Source: Spirochaetales bacterium (lineage in GTDB: Bacteria > Spirochaetota > Spirochaetia > SPDA01). Taken from it: a stretch of DNA of 6,160 nt. Position numbers and translations under genes: made by a program. Position 1 is the first letter of the stretch. Every line of letters starts with the position of its first letter. Below the pieces are notes generated by a model. The model was given only the letters and a program-made list of their open reading frames with translations, was not told the DNA's origin and did not search any database. Of this stretch, positions 1-6,160 are shown piece after piece. The stretch is taken from positions 1-6,160 of the forward strand of contig SPDA01000130.1 of assembly GCA_004525155.1 (NCBI GenBank). Direction: 5' to 3'.

Positions 1-98
1 AATAAAATACTGCGGGAGGATATTACCTGGTACGATCTGTATATATCGGAAGCGGAATTGGAATTTGATGATTTTAGGAAAATTGATGCAAGGCAGGA
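1..98. other. unassigned left edge, no recognised gene
   Basis: Frame 1 is open from the window edge to a stop at about 136-138 and would read NKILREDITWYDLYISEAEL and onward, but I do not recognise this peptide. It also runs out of frame into the ettA remnant that starts near 99. It could be the end of an unrelated gene, a scrambled middle piece of the same ettA remnant, or non-coding. There is no clear start, ribosome binding site or terminator in it. Confidence 0.3.
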
Positions 99-362
99 AA
101 TTGCGACGGCGCCGGCAAGACGACGCTCTTCAAGATGATTATCGGAGATGAAACACCGGACCGCGGTTCAATTTCTCCGGTACCGATCAGCAGAAAAAAG
201 TCGGGACCTTATCCGGTGGAGAACGGAACCGAGTGCACCTGGCGATGATCCTCAAGGAAGGCGCGAACGTTCTATTCTGAGCATGAAAAAAATAAACGAA
301 AACGTCTTGTGGCCGACGTTAACCGCCCGCACAGGATAAAATACTGGCACCTCACCCGCTGA
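99..362 (+). pseudogene. ettA: remnant of ettA (ABC-F translational throttle ATPase), internally deleted and frameshifted
   Basis: EttA is a ribosome-binding ABC-F protein that gates entry into elongation according to the energy state; intact copies are about 550-560 residues with two ABC domains. Three blocks of its second ABC domain survive here. Block 1 (99-179) reads [20 protein letters not shown], the end of Walker A and what follows it. Block 2 (179-277), in another frame, reads [16 protein letters not shown] and then [15 protein letters not shown], containing the ABC signature LSGGE at 209-223, and hits a stop at 278-280. Block 3 (279-362), back in the frame of block 1, reads EHEKNKRKRL and then NRPHRIKYWHLTR with a stop at 360-362, which matches the EttA C-terminus. 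From memory of the family, roughly 80-90 residues are missing between blocks 1 and 2, and roughly 60, including Walker B, between blocks 2 and 3. The good peptide conservation suggests fairly recent decay. An ATG-initiated ORF of 63 codons at 148-339 is a by-product of these frames, not a gene. Confidence 0.86.
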
Positions 363-456
363 ACCGGGTGTTCGCCGGCGGACCTCGGGGTGCGCACGGA
401 ATTGGTTTCATCAGTTATGGATATTTTGGAAATTATGTCCAGCATAAAAATGGTTG
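363..456. other. spacer between ettA remnant and operon
   Basis: This 94-base gap becomes A/T-rich after about 400. A GC-rich 6-bp inverted repeat (CACCCG 353-358 with CGGGTG 365-370) spans the ettA stop codon but has no T-run after it. Any promoter of the operon's own should lie here. TTGGTT at 402-407 and TATTTT at 422-427 resemble sigma-70 hexamers, but their 14-base spacing is too short, so no promoter is called. Confidence 0.4.
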
Positions 457-487
457 AGCCTATCAATATTTTATGATAGGCTTTTTT
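457..487 (+). terminator. Rho-independent terminator-like hairpin, possible attenuator
   Basis: AGCCTATCA (457-465) pairs perfectly with TGATAGGCT (474-482) around the 8-base loop ATATTTTA. The T at 482 closes the stem, and five more T (483-487) follow. This is the form of an intrinsic terminator. By position it could be the terminator of the decayed ettA unit upstream. It ends two bases before the ATG of the phosphorylase gene, and its 3' arm holds the only Shine-Dalgarno-like bases (TAGG, 477-480) in front of that ATG. It could therefore also act as an attenuator or as an RNA fold that hides the ribosome binding site. No convincing competing anti-terminator was found by eye. Confidence 0.75.
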
Positions 488-489
488 CA

Positions 490-2232
490 ATGAAAAGCCG
501 AATTCCAGAGATTCTTTCATTTATCTATGGACCGGAAATCGGCGCAGGTATTACCGGGGAAGCCCTGAAGCTCCTCGAAGACGCGAAACCGAGAATCGAA
601 GCCAGGGCGTATTCCTTCAATAAAGGAACCTGCGGATCCCTTCCTCTCGATGAAACCGACGCGTTTGTCATCACCTACGGTGATCAGATGCGGAAACCGG
701 GAGAACCGCCTTTATCCGGTCTTTATTCTTTCTTCCGTAACCGCTGTGCCGGGTTTGTGAAGGGAATCCATATTCTTCCTTTTTTTCCTTATTCGTCGGA
801 TGACGGTTTTTCCGTGATCGATTACATGCAGGTCAACCCGGAACTCGGGACATGGCGGGACATCCGGGAGTTATCCTCTTCCTTCAGATTGATGGCCGAC
901 CTCGTTGTGAATCACTGTTCCGTGAAGAGCGGGTGGTTTTCCGGTTTTCGCGCCGGCCGGAGTCCTTTTACAAACTATTTCATCACGGTTCCTCCCGATA
1001 CCGACACATCCATGGTCGTCCGGCCCCGGACACACCCCCTTCTGACTCCATTCGATACGGTTTCAGGCAGGAAGTACGTTTGGACTACCTTCAGTTCGGA
1101 CCAGGCGGACCTCAATTTCGCCGCACCGGCGGTACTCCTCGAGATGATTCGGATCCTCTTGTATTATGCCGAGGAGGGGGTGAGTGTTTTCCGCATAGAC
1201 GCGGTCCCCTATCTATGGAAGGAACTCGGTACCCCGTGCATTCATCACCCCAAAACCCATGGGATTGTAAAGCTCATCAGGGCGGTTCTTTCCGAAGCAG
1301 CGCCGTGGGCGGTCGTCGTCACGGAATCCAACGTTCCCCACAAGGAAAATCTTTCCTATTTCGGGGACGGAGACGAGGCGCATATGGTGTACCAGTTCTC
1401 CCTGCCGCCGCTCACCCTGGACGCCTTTTTGCGGGGGGACGCTTCACGCCTCACTGAATGGGCGGAGGCCCTTCCCCCGCCCGATGGGAAAACGACGTTT
1501 TTCAACTTTCTCGCGTCCCACGACGGCATCGGTCTTCTTCCCGCCCAGGGGTTTCTCTCGGAGGCTGAAATCGCCGGCATGATCGACATTGTTGTAAAGC
1601 GGGGAGGGTTGGTTTCCTACAAGTCGACGCCGGACGGTGATATCCCCTACGAGATGAACGTCAACTACCTGTCCGCGATTGCCGATCCGGAAAACGATGT
1701 GCCTGTCAGGGCGCGGCGGTTTCTGTCGTCCCAGGCGGTCATGCTGATGATGCCCGGCGTCCCCGGGGTGTACATTCACAGCCTTCTCGGTTCTGAAAAT
1801 TGGCGGGAAGGTGTGGAAAAAACGGGCATGAACAGAACCATAAACAGAGAGAAATTCACCCACGATGCACTTACAGCCGAACTTGCGGACGCCGGCTCCA
1901 TCCGTTCCGCGGTTTTTAAAGGCTACGCGAATATGCTCGCCCGCAGGGCGGGGGAAAAAGCGTTTCACCCCGGCGCATCGGCTGAAATCCTTAGGCCCGT
2001 CGATGCGGAGTCCCGCCGGGTTTTCGGAATCCGGCGCTTTACGGACAGCCCCGATGAGGAATTATATTGCCTGGTCAACGTATCCGGGGAAAGGACCGCA
2101 TACCGTTTTTCGGGAACGCAGCCTTCTCCCGGCGCGGGCTGGAAGGACATCCTAACCGGAGACCCTTTTGTTCCCGGCAAGAACAGGCTCCTCCCATGGG
2201 ATACCCGATGGGTGAAAAAGGCGGCCCCATGA
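490..2232 (+). CDS. GH13 subfamily 18 phosphorylase, probable glucosylglycerate phosphorylase
   Basis: This is a cytoplasmic sucrose phosphorylase-like enzyme of 580 residues with no signal peptide. Expected reaction: glucosylglycerate plus phosphate gives glucose 1-phosphate plus D-glycerate. GH13 motifs are all visible: ILPFFPYSSDDGFSVIDY (about 95-112, typical of subfamily 18), DLVVNH (137-142), the nucleophile Asp237 in FRIDAVPY, the acid/base Glu279 in VVTESN, and the transition-state Asp345 in FLASHDGIG. The SHDGIG form and a length near 580, against about 490-505 for true sucrose phosphorylases, fit the glucosylglycerate group to which E. coli YcjM belongs. The gpgS gene two places downstream supports this substrate. 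The ATG at 490 is preferred; an in-frame TTG at 454 would add 12 residues encoded by the terminator hairpin. The ribosome binding site is weak (TAGG, 9 bases upstream). The gene ends in ATGA, overlapping the next start by 4 bases. Family is certain; the exact acceptor (glycerate, or a related sugar acid or phosphorylated sugar) is inferred. Confidence 0.88.
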   Translation: MKSRIPEILSFIYGPEIGAGITGEALKLLEDAKPRIEARAYSFNKGTCGSLPLDETDAFVITYGDQMRKPGEPPLSGLYSFFRNRCAGFVKGIHILPFFPYSSDDGFSVIDYMQVNPELGTWRDIRELSSSFRLMADLVVNHCSVKSGWFSGFRAGRSPFTNYFITVPPDTDTSMVVRPRTHPLLTPFDTVSGRKYVWTTFSSDQADLNFAAPAVLLEMIRILLYYAEEGVSVFRIDAVPYLWKELGTPCIHHPKTHGIVKLIRAVLSEAAPWAVVVTESNVPHKENLSYFGDGDEAHMVYQFSLPPLTLDAFLRGDASRLTEWAEALPPPDGKTTFFNFLASHDGIGLLPAQGFLSEAEIAGMIDIVVKRGGLVSYKSTPDGDIPYEMNVNYLSAIADPENDVPVRARRFLSSQAVMLMMPGVPGVYIHSLLGSENWREGVEKTGMNRTINREKFTHDALTAELADAGSIRSAVFKGYANMLARRAGEKAFHPGASAEILRPVDAESRRVFGIRRFTDSPDEELYCLVNVSGERTAYRFSGTQPSPGAGWKDILTGDPFVPGKNRLLPWDTRWVKKAAP

Positions 2233-3434
2233 AAAGTCTTAGGTTTCTGCAGGAACTGCCGGGGCTCGTTGACGGCATCAGAAAGCAGCGGGACCTTATC
2301 ATTGCCAATATCCTGCTTATTGGACAAACACCTAGCGAGCCTGTTGTCAAAAAATCGGACGAACTCGAGATCGAAAACATAAACATCAATCTACGGAAAA
2401 AGCTGTTTATCGAACGGCTCCTGGAAGTAGGAGTCGGCGAATCGAGCGTCGACGCACACGGCAACCCTATCGGGCTCGTAAAGGGAAAGGGAAACGGAAA
2501 CAGCCGGAAAGGGATTATTGCCGCCGCCCACCTGGATACGGCGATCCCGATTACTGACGAAGTCAATTACAACGTCGGCGTCGATACCATATCCGGCCCC
2601 GGCATCATCGATAATTCAGTGAGCATCGGCATTCTCATTTCCTTACCCGAAATTATCAAGAATCTCGATCTTGGATTCTCCATGGACGTTTTTCTTGTAG
2701 GGTTCCCCGATACCCTCGGCAAGGCGAACCTGTCGAGCGCGCGCAATTTCATAAATTCCTGGCCTTTTCCCGTGTGCGGCGCGATTTGTCTTGAAGGAGC
2801 CGAATTGGGAAGGCTCGAATATTTTTCAGACGGCATGATACGCGCCGAAATCTCCTGCGACATCCCGATGACCACGGGATGGGAAAACCGATTCGGCGTC
2901 AACGCAATTCTCATCATAAACGAAGTGATAAACCAAATCATGGCGATCGAGATGCCTCAGCGGCCGAAAACGTTCATCACCATCGGGAAGATATCCGGAG
3001 GCATGAAGCACGGCGATCTCGCGCTGAGCGCGGCCCTCGGTCTGGAGATCCAGAGTTCCTCCGACAGCGTCGTCCGGTCCCTCTATTCAAGAATCGGTGA
3101 TATCGTCGAAAGCATCGCTTTCGAAAACAGGGTCGCGCTGCGTCTTTCGAAGATAAGCGACGTGAGCGCTGTCCGGCTGGGGTACGATCACCCTTTGGTA
3201 AAGTCCTCGATAAAAGTCTTAAACGCACTGGAGATCGAACCGATCATCGGGTCATCCCAATCGGAAATGTCCCTTTTCCTCGGGAAAGGCATACCCGCGG
3301 TGACCATCGGCCTCACCCACGGGGAGAATTATCACATGGAAAACGCGTCGATAGAAATCGAACCGCTGTTCAGGGGAATAGCCCAGCTCTTAGGGATCAT
3401 GATGGCGATCGACAGGGGAGTGTGCGATGAATGA
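2229..3434 (+). CDS. M20/M42-fold metallopeptidase-like protein, catalytic Glu pair apparently lost
   Basis: This 401-residue cytoplasmic protein has the layout of zinc peptidases of the M20 family. Visible are AAHLDT (ligand His101 and Asp103), GPGIIDNSVSIG (bridging Asp128 with Asn129), CLEGAELG (Glu189 in the place of the next Asp/Glu ligand), and near the C-terminus GENYHMENASIEIE (ligand His369). Two features look missing. The segment LVGFPDTLGKANLSSAR (156-172) occupies the place of the usual GEEGLG stretch, so the general-base Glu and its neighbouring ligand Glu appear replaced by Thr162-Leu163. The dimer-domain GGHS-type His also seems absent (TTGWENRFG, 215-223). It may be inactive, regulatory or chemically altered; peptidase activity should not be assumed. 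The ATG at 2229 overlaps the previous stop (ATGA) with AAAAAGG 7 bases upstream. The frame stays open back to an ATG at 2067, but that lies inside the phosphorylase gene. Its place in a glucosylglycerate operon suggests a role in solute metabolism or its control, which is inference. Fold is fairly sure, function unknown. Confidence 0.75.
   Translation: MKSLRFLQELPGLVDGIRKQRDLIIANILLIGQTPSEPVVKKSDELEIENININLRKKLFIERLLEVGVGESSVDAHGNPIGLVKGKGNGNSRKGIIAAAHLDTAIPITDEVNYNVGVDTISGPGIIDNSVSIGILISLPEIIKNLDLGFSMDVFLVGFPDTLGKANLSSARNFINSWPFPVCGAICLEGAELGRLEYFSDGMIRAEISCDIPMTTGWENRFGVNAILIINEVINQIMAIEMPQRPKTFITIGKISGGMKHGDLALSAALGLEIQSSSDSVVRSLYSRIGDIVESIAFENRVALRLSKISDVSAVRLGYDHPLVKSSIKVLNALEIEPIIGSSQSEMSLFLGKGIPAVTIGLTHGENYHMENASIEIEPLFRGIAQLLGIMMAIDRGVCDE
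3414..3420 (+). promoter_or_regulatory. ribosome binding site of gpgS
   Basis: AGGGGAG lies 6 bases before the ATG at 3427, inside the end of the preceding gene. It is the strongest Shine-Dalgarno site in the operon and supports this start, which overlaps the upstream stop by 8 bases. Confidence 0.65.
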
Positions 3435-4410
3435 TGTGCCGTCCTGGCTCAATACCCATACGTTTCACCACTCCGATTTCAACGATCTATTGGCCCTCGT
3501 GGAAAAAAAACAGGAGAAGGGCTTGAGGATTTCCCTGTGCTTCCCTACGCTCAACGAGGAAGAAACGATTGCAAAGGAAATCGTCATCATAAAGTCGGAA
3601 CTGATGACGAGGCATCCCCTCCTCGACGAGATTGTCGTTATTGATTCGGGGTCCAAGGACAACACCAGGGAGGTGGCGAAAGCATACGGTGCGGAAGTTT
3701 TTCTGGCTACTGATATTCTGCCCGATCTTCCCGCGTATTGCGGCAAAGGTGAAAACCTTTGGAAGGCCCTTTACGTGCTGAAGGGTGACATCATCATCTA
3801 TATTGACGCCGATATCAAGAACATCCACCACCGGTTCGCTTACGGCCTTGTCGGGCCGCTCTTAAAAGATGATGGAATAAAGTTTGTTAAGGCTTTTTAT
3901 GACAGGCCCATAACCCTGGACCCTAAGAGAATCAAGCCGACCGGAGGCGGACGCGTTACCGAACTGGTCGTTCGTCCCCTTTTCAGCCTGTTCATCCCGG
4001 AACTGGCGCAGATTATCCAGCCTCTTTCCGGGGAATACGCCGGCAGAAGGGAAATTTTCGAAAGCATCTCCTTCCCCATCGGGTACGGCATCGAGACAAG
4101 CATGCTCATCGATATATATCAGAAGTGGGGGATGGATATAATGGCGCAGGTGGACCTGGACAAGAGGGTACATCGAAACCAGAGCACCCTGGCCCTCGGC
4201 AGGATGGCCTTCGGGATCATGCAGACATTCTTAAAACGGCTGGAAAAAGACGGCAACATTTCCATGAAAAAGGAATTGAAGAGCAAGATGGTCCAATTCT
4301 CAGTTGTAAACGGCATATACACCGAAGAAGTTTTCGAAGCCCTAGTGCAGGAGCGCCGGCCGATCGTCGAACTGCCGGAATATATTAATAAATTCGGGAG
4401 CGGAAAATAG
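3427..4410 (+). CDS. gpgS: glucosyl-3-phosphoglycerate synthase
   Basis: GpgS transfers glucose from an NDP-glucose to 3-phosphoglycerate, the first committed step to glucosylglycerate and its mannosylated derivative. The 327-residue protein is a retaining GT-A fold enzyme of family GT81, soluble, with the usual family length. Motifs in order: PTLNEE (40-45, nucleotide binding), VIDSGSKDNT (71-80), GKGENLWK (106-113), the metal-binding DxD as Asp127-Ala-Asp129, GGGRVTEL (173-180, phosphoglycerate-binding loop), QPLSGEYAGRR (198-208), GYGIE (219-223), and His249 in VHRNQ, which fits the C-terminal metal ligand of this family. All key residues appear intact. It overlaps the peptidase-like gene by 8 bases and is 5 bases from the GT4 gene. 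No separate glucosyl-3-phosphoglycerate phosphatase is seen in the window except the HAD gene at the right edge. Confidence 0.95.
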   Translation: MNDVPSWLNTHTFHHSDFNDLLALVEKKQEKGLRISLCFPTLNEEETIAKEIVIIKSELMTRHPLLDEIVVIDSGSKDNTREVAKAYGAEVFLATDILPDLPAYCGKGENLWKALYVLKGDIIIYIDADIKNIHHRFAYGLVGPLLKDDGIKFVKAFYDRPITLDPKRIKPTGGGRVTELVVRPLFSLFIPELAQIIQPLSGEYAGRREIFESISFPIGYGIETSMLIDIYQKWGMDIMAQVDLDKRVHRNQSTLALGRMAFGIMQTFLKRLEKDGNISMKKELKSKMVQFSVVNGIYTEEVFEALVQERRPIVELPEYINKFGSGK

Positions 4411-4415
4411 GACAT

Positions 4416-5813
4416 ATGCGTATAGCGTTCATGCATTACCACCTGAGGCCGGGCGGGGTAACGACGGTAATCAAACAGCAGGTCCGAGCGTTGAAAGGAA
4501 TGTGCGAATCCCTGGTGCTTACCGGAGAGAATGTATTGGGAGGCATGTCCGTCGAAGACGCGCCGGTCGCCGTCATCCCGGGCATCAAATACGACAGGAT
4601 GGGAAAACCGTATCATTCTCCCGAGAAGACTGCAGATCTCATCCACGAGGCGGTAACGGCCCGTTGGCCTTCAGGGTGCGACGTGCTCCATTTGCACAAT
4701 CCGCTTTTGAAAAAAAACGCGAGGTTCCTCAGAATTCTGACGCTGCTCCAGGAACGGGGATACAGGCTTTTTTTGCAGGTCCATGACTTCGCCGAGGACG
4801 GCAGGCCGAACGCATACTATGAATTCCAGGAATATCCCGAAAACTGCCATTACGGCGTGATCAATTCGCGGGATTACCGTGTTCTTCTGGCGGCGGGTCT
4901 CAAGCCGGAAGGTCTGCATGTCATCGGCAACGTGGTGAACGGTCTTCCCCGTACCGCCTGTCCCGGGAATTCCTCGTATGTTCTTTACCCGGTCCGCGGG
5001 ATCCGCCGGAAGAACCTCGGCGAAGCCCTCCTGCTGACCGCCTACATGCCGGCGGATTATACCCTCGGAATAACCCTGCCGCCGAACAGCAGGCAGGACC
5101 TTCGTATTTACACGCGGTGGAAGCAGTTCGCCGGGACCTGGCGCCTGCCGGTGGAGTTCGGCTGCGGCTTGGAAAACCAATTCGGGTGCCTCGTGGAACG
5201 GTCCGCCTTCATGATCACCACAAGCATCAAGGAGGGGTTCGGGTTTTCCTTTCTCGAACCCTGGACTGCAGGCAGGGCAGTCGCGGGCCGCCGCCTGGAC
5301 TATGTGTGTGCCGATTTCGAAAAAACCGGCATCAAGTTCGACGGGATGTATCAGGAACTCAAGATCCCCTTTACCATGATAAACTCCCGCGCCTTCGCCC
5401 GGGCCTGGGCCGAGGCGTACGCGGCCTATCGGGTAAAATACGGGCTGCCGGCCGATTTCCCGGAGGCGGAATCGAAAGCGGCCGCCATCGTCGCGTCCGG
5501 GAACGTGGATTTCGGCAATCTCGACGAACAGTTTCAGCGGAAGGTGCTGCGGCAGATTTTCGAGAAAGAAAGCGCCGCCGCGGAACTCGCCGAATACAAC
5601 CCGGGTCTGCAAAATCTGGGGAGAATGGAACGGGAAGAGATCGAGGAGAACAGGAATACCGTCGAAAGGGAGTTTTCCCTGGATCGATATCGCGCCCGGC
5701 TTCTTTCCATCTACGACGCGGTCATGATGAAACACGTGGTCCACCGTATCGACAAGAAAACGATGCTCGAAAAATTCATGGATTCAGCCGAGTGGAGCAT
5801 GCTTGATGTATGA
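4416..5813 (+). CDS. GT4-family glycosyltransferase, probable mannosyltransferase of mannosylglucosylglycerate synthesis
   Basis: This 465-residue GT-B fold protein starts with the typical first strand and glycine loop, MRIAFMHYHLRPGGVTT. It shows LHLHNP (91-96), VHDF (122-125), a YPVRGIRRKN segment (191-200) with the basic residues that usually contact the nucleotide-sugar phosphates, and the EX7E donor motif as Glu273 to Glu281 (EGFGFSFLE). About 184 residues follow the second Glu, roughly 100 more than in ordinary GT4 enzymes; the last 90 or so are strongly charged and look helical. It sits 5 bases after gpgS with a weak ribosome binding site (AGG around 4409). The best inference is that it adds mannose, probably from GDP-mannose, to glucosyl-3-phosphoglycerate (MggA role) or to glucosylglycerate (MggS role), as in the two routes known from Petrotoga. 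The sequence alone does not prove donor or acceptor; another hexosyl transfer remains possible. Confidence 0.75.
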   Translation: MRIAFMHYHLRPGGVTTVIKQQVRALKGMCESLVLTGENVLGGMSVEDAPVAVIPGIKYDRMGKPYHSPEKTADLIHEAVTARWPSGCDVLHLHNPLLKKNARFLRILTLLQERGYRLFLQVHDFAEDGRPNAYYEFQEYPENCHYGVINSRDYRVLLAAGLKPEGLHVIGNVVNGLPRTACPGNSSYVLYPVRGIRRKNLGEALLLTAYMPADYTLGITLPPNSRQDLRIYTRWKQFAGTWRLPVEFGCGLENQFGCLVERSAFMITTSIKEGFGFSFLEPWTAGRAVAGRRLDYVCADFEKTGIKFDGMYQELKIPFTMINSRAFARAWAEAYAAYRVKYGLPADFPEAESKAAAIVASGNVDFGNLDEQFQRKVLRQIFEKESAAAELAEYNPGLQNLGRMEREEIEENRNTVEREFSLDRYRARLLSIYDAVMMKHVVHRIDKKTMLEKFMDSAEWSMLDV

Positions 5814-6160
5814 TGCCGCGGAAATCGCCGCGATATTGAAAAAAAACGAGCGTAATCTCCGGCCTATCCCTGCGGGAATTGAATCCCGCGGTACCCTGTC
5901 GGCCAAACCGAAAGCCCTCCTCTTCGACATATACGGCACCCTATTCATCAGCGTCTCCGGGGACATCGGCACAGCGGAAAACGCACCGTTCGACCGGGAA
6001 ACCCTTGCCGCCGCGTTGAGGGAGTTCGGCATAGCGGAGGACCCGGAAACACTCAAGGCACGGTTTGTACGGGAGGTCCGGACCGAGCATGACCGTCTCC
6101 GTTCCCTCGATCCTCCCGTGGAATATCCCGAAGTGCGGACGGAAGAGCTGTGGCGGCGGC
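5806..6160 (+). CDS. HAD-superfamily hydrolase, N-terminal part; candidate phosphatase of the pathway
   Basis: The reading frame starts at ATG 5806, overlaps the GT4 gene by 8 bases, has GGAG 8 bases upstream (5794-5797), and is still open after 118 codons at the window edge. HAD motif I is LLFDIYGTLF, with the nucleophile Asp41 about 40 residues from the start after a charged, probably helical leader. The second acidic residue of the usual DxD is replaced by Tyr43 (DxY), a form known in haloacid dehalogenases and in some HAD hydrolases of unclear activity. The helical cap region begins after SGDIG. Motifs II to IV lie outside the window. Placed directly after gpgS and the GT4 gene, it is the natural candidate for removing phosphate from mannosylglucosyl-3-phosphoglycerate (MggB role) or glucosyl-3-phosphoglycerate, but that rests on context only. 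Confidence 0.75.
   Translation, partial: MYDAAEIAAILKKNERNLRPIPAGIESRGTLSAKPKALLFDIYGTLFISVSGDIGTAENAPFDRETLAAALREFGIAEDPETLKARFVREVRTEHDRLRSLDPPVEYPEVRTEELWRR

Noticed and set aside
148..339. 63-codon ORF at the left end
   Set aside because: Its peptide makes no sense in its own frame, while the other frames of the same DNA give EttA blocks; it is a by-product of the pseudogene.
353..370. GC-rich inverted repeat CACCCG/CGGGTG at the ettA stop
   Set aside because: It has only 6 bp and no T-run after it, so a terminator call is not supported; the downstream hairpin is much better.
402..427. Possible sigma-70 promoter (TTGGTT and TATTTT)
   Set aside because: The 14-base spacing and poor hexamers fall short of a supportable call, and a transcript from it would meet the hairpin at once.
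454..489. Alternative TTG start for the phosphorylase at 454
   Set aside because: The added 12 residues would be encoded by the perfect hairpin and T-run, and the ATG at 490 matches the usual N-terminus of the family better.
852..1457. 201-codon + strand open frame
   Set aside because: It is a shifted-frame shadow of the phosphorylase gene across the region coding its catalytic nucleophile and acid/base; the peptide is Arg/Pro/Gly-rich and unlike any family.
2067..2228. Upstream start for the peptidase-like protein at 2067
   Set aside because: The extra 54 residues overlap the end of the phosphorylase gene and look like shadow sequence; the ATGA junction at 2229 is the natural start.
4671..5744. 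357-codon open frame on the - strand
   Set aside because: It lies wholly inside the GT4 gene, which has clear family motifs. The antisense peptide has no recognisable domain and its openness follows from G/C-biased third positions.
5117..5806. 229-codon + strand open frame
   Set aside because: It is a shifted frame inside the GT4 gene with an Arg/Gly-rich composition typical of a shadow frame.

Overview
The window reads left to right on the + strand as a decayed gene remnant (about 99-362), a short A/T-richer gap with a strong hairpin (457-487), and a tightly packed operon of five genes (490 to the right edge, the last one cut off). Gene density, ATGA-type overlaps, Shine-Dalgarno sites and a Rho-independent-type hairpin mark it as bacterial. 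The coding DNA looks moderately GC-rich with G/C-biased third positions, which explains the many long shadow ORFs on both strands. I cannot name the taxon from this sequence.

Left part (1-489): three short peptide blocks in two reading frames match consecutive pieces of EttA, the ABC-F translational throttle ATPase: Walker A, the LSGGE signature, and the extreme C-terminus ending at a stop at 360-362. The pieces between them, including Walker B, are missing, so this is a wrecked ettA copy. A 9-bp perfect hairpin followed by a T-run lies between it and the operon, with the T-run ending two bases before the start codon of the first operon gene.

Operon (490-6160): (1) a GH13 subfamily 18 phosphorylase, most likely glucosylglycerate phosphorylase; (2) an M20/M42-fold metallopeptidase-like protein that appears to lack the catalytic Glu pair; (3) GpgS, glucosyl-3-phosphoglycerate synthase (GT81), the most secure call; (4) a GT4 glycosyltransferase with a long C-terminal extension, probably the mannosyltransferase acting on the GpgS product or on glucosylglycerate; (5) a HAD-superfamily hydrolase, 3'-truncated by the window edge, probably the matching phosphatase. 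Genes overlap by 4 or 8 bases or are separated by 5, so they are very likely co-transcribed and translationally coupled.

How they may work together (inference from family knowledge): GpgS joins glucose from an NDP-sugar to 3-phosphoglycerate. The GT4 enzyme would add mannose and the HAD enzyme would remove the phosphate, giving mannosylglucosylglycerate, or glucosylglycerate without the mannose step. These are compatible solutes known from salt-, heat- or nitrogen-stressed bacteria. The phosphorylase would recycle glucosylglycerate to glucose 1-phosphate and glycerate. The role of the peptidase-like protein in a solute operon is unexplained and is the most novel element here.
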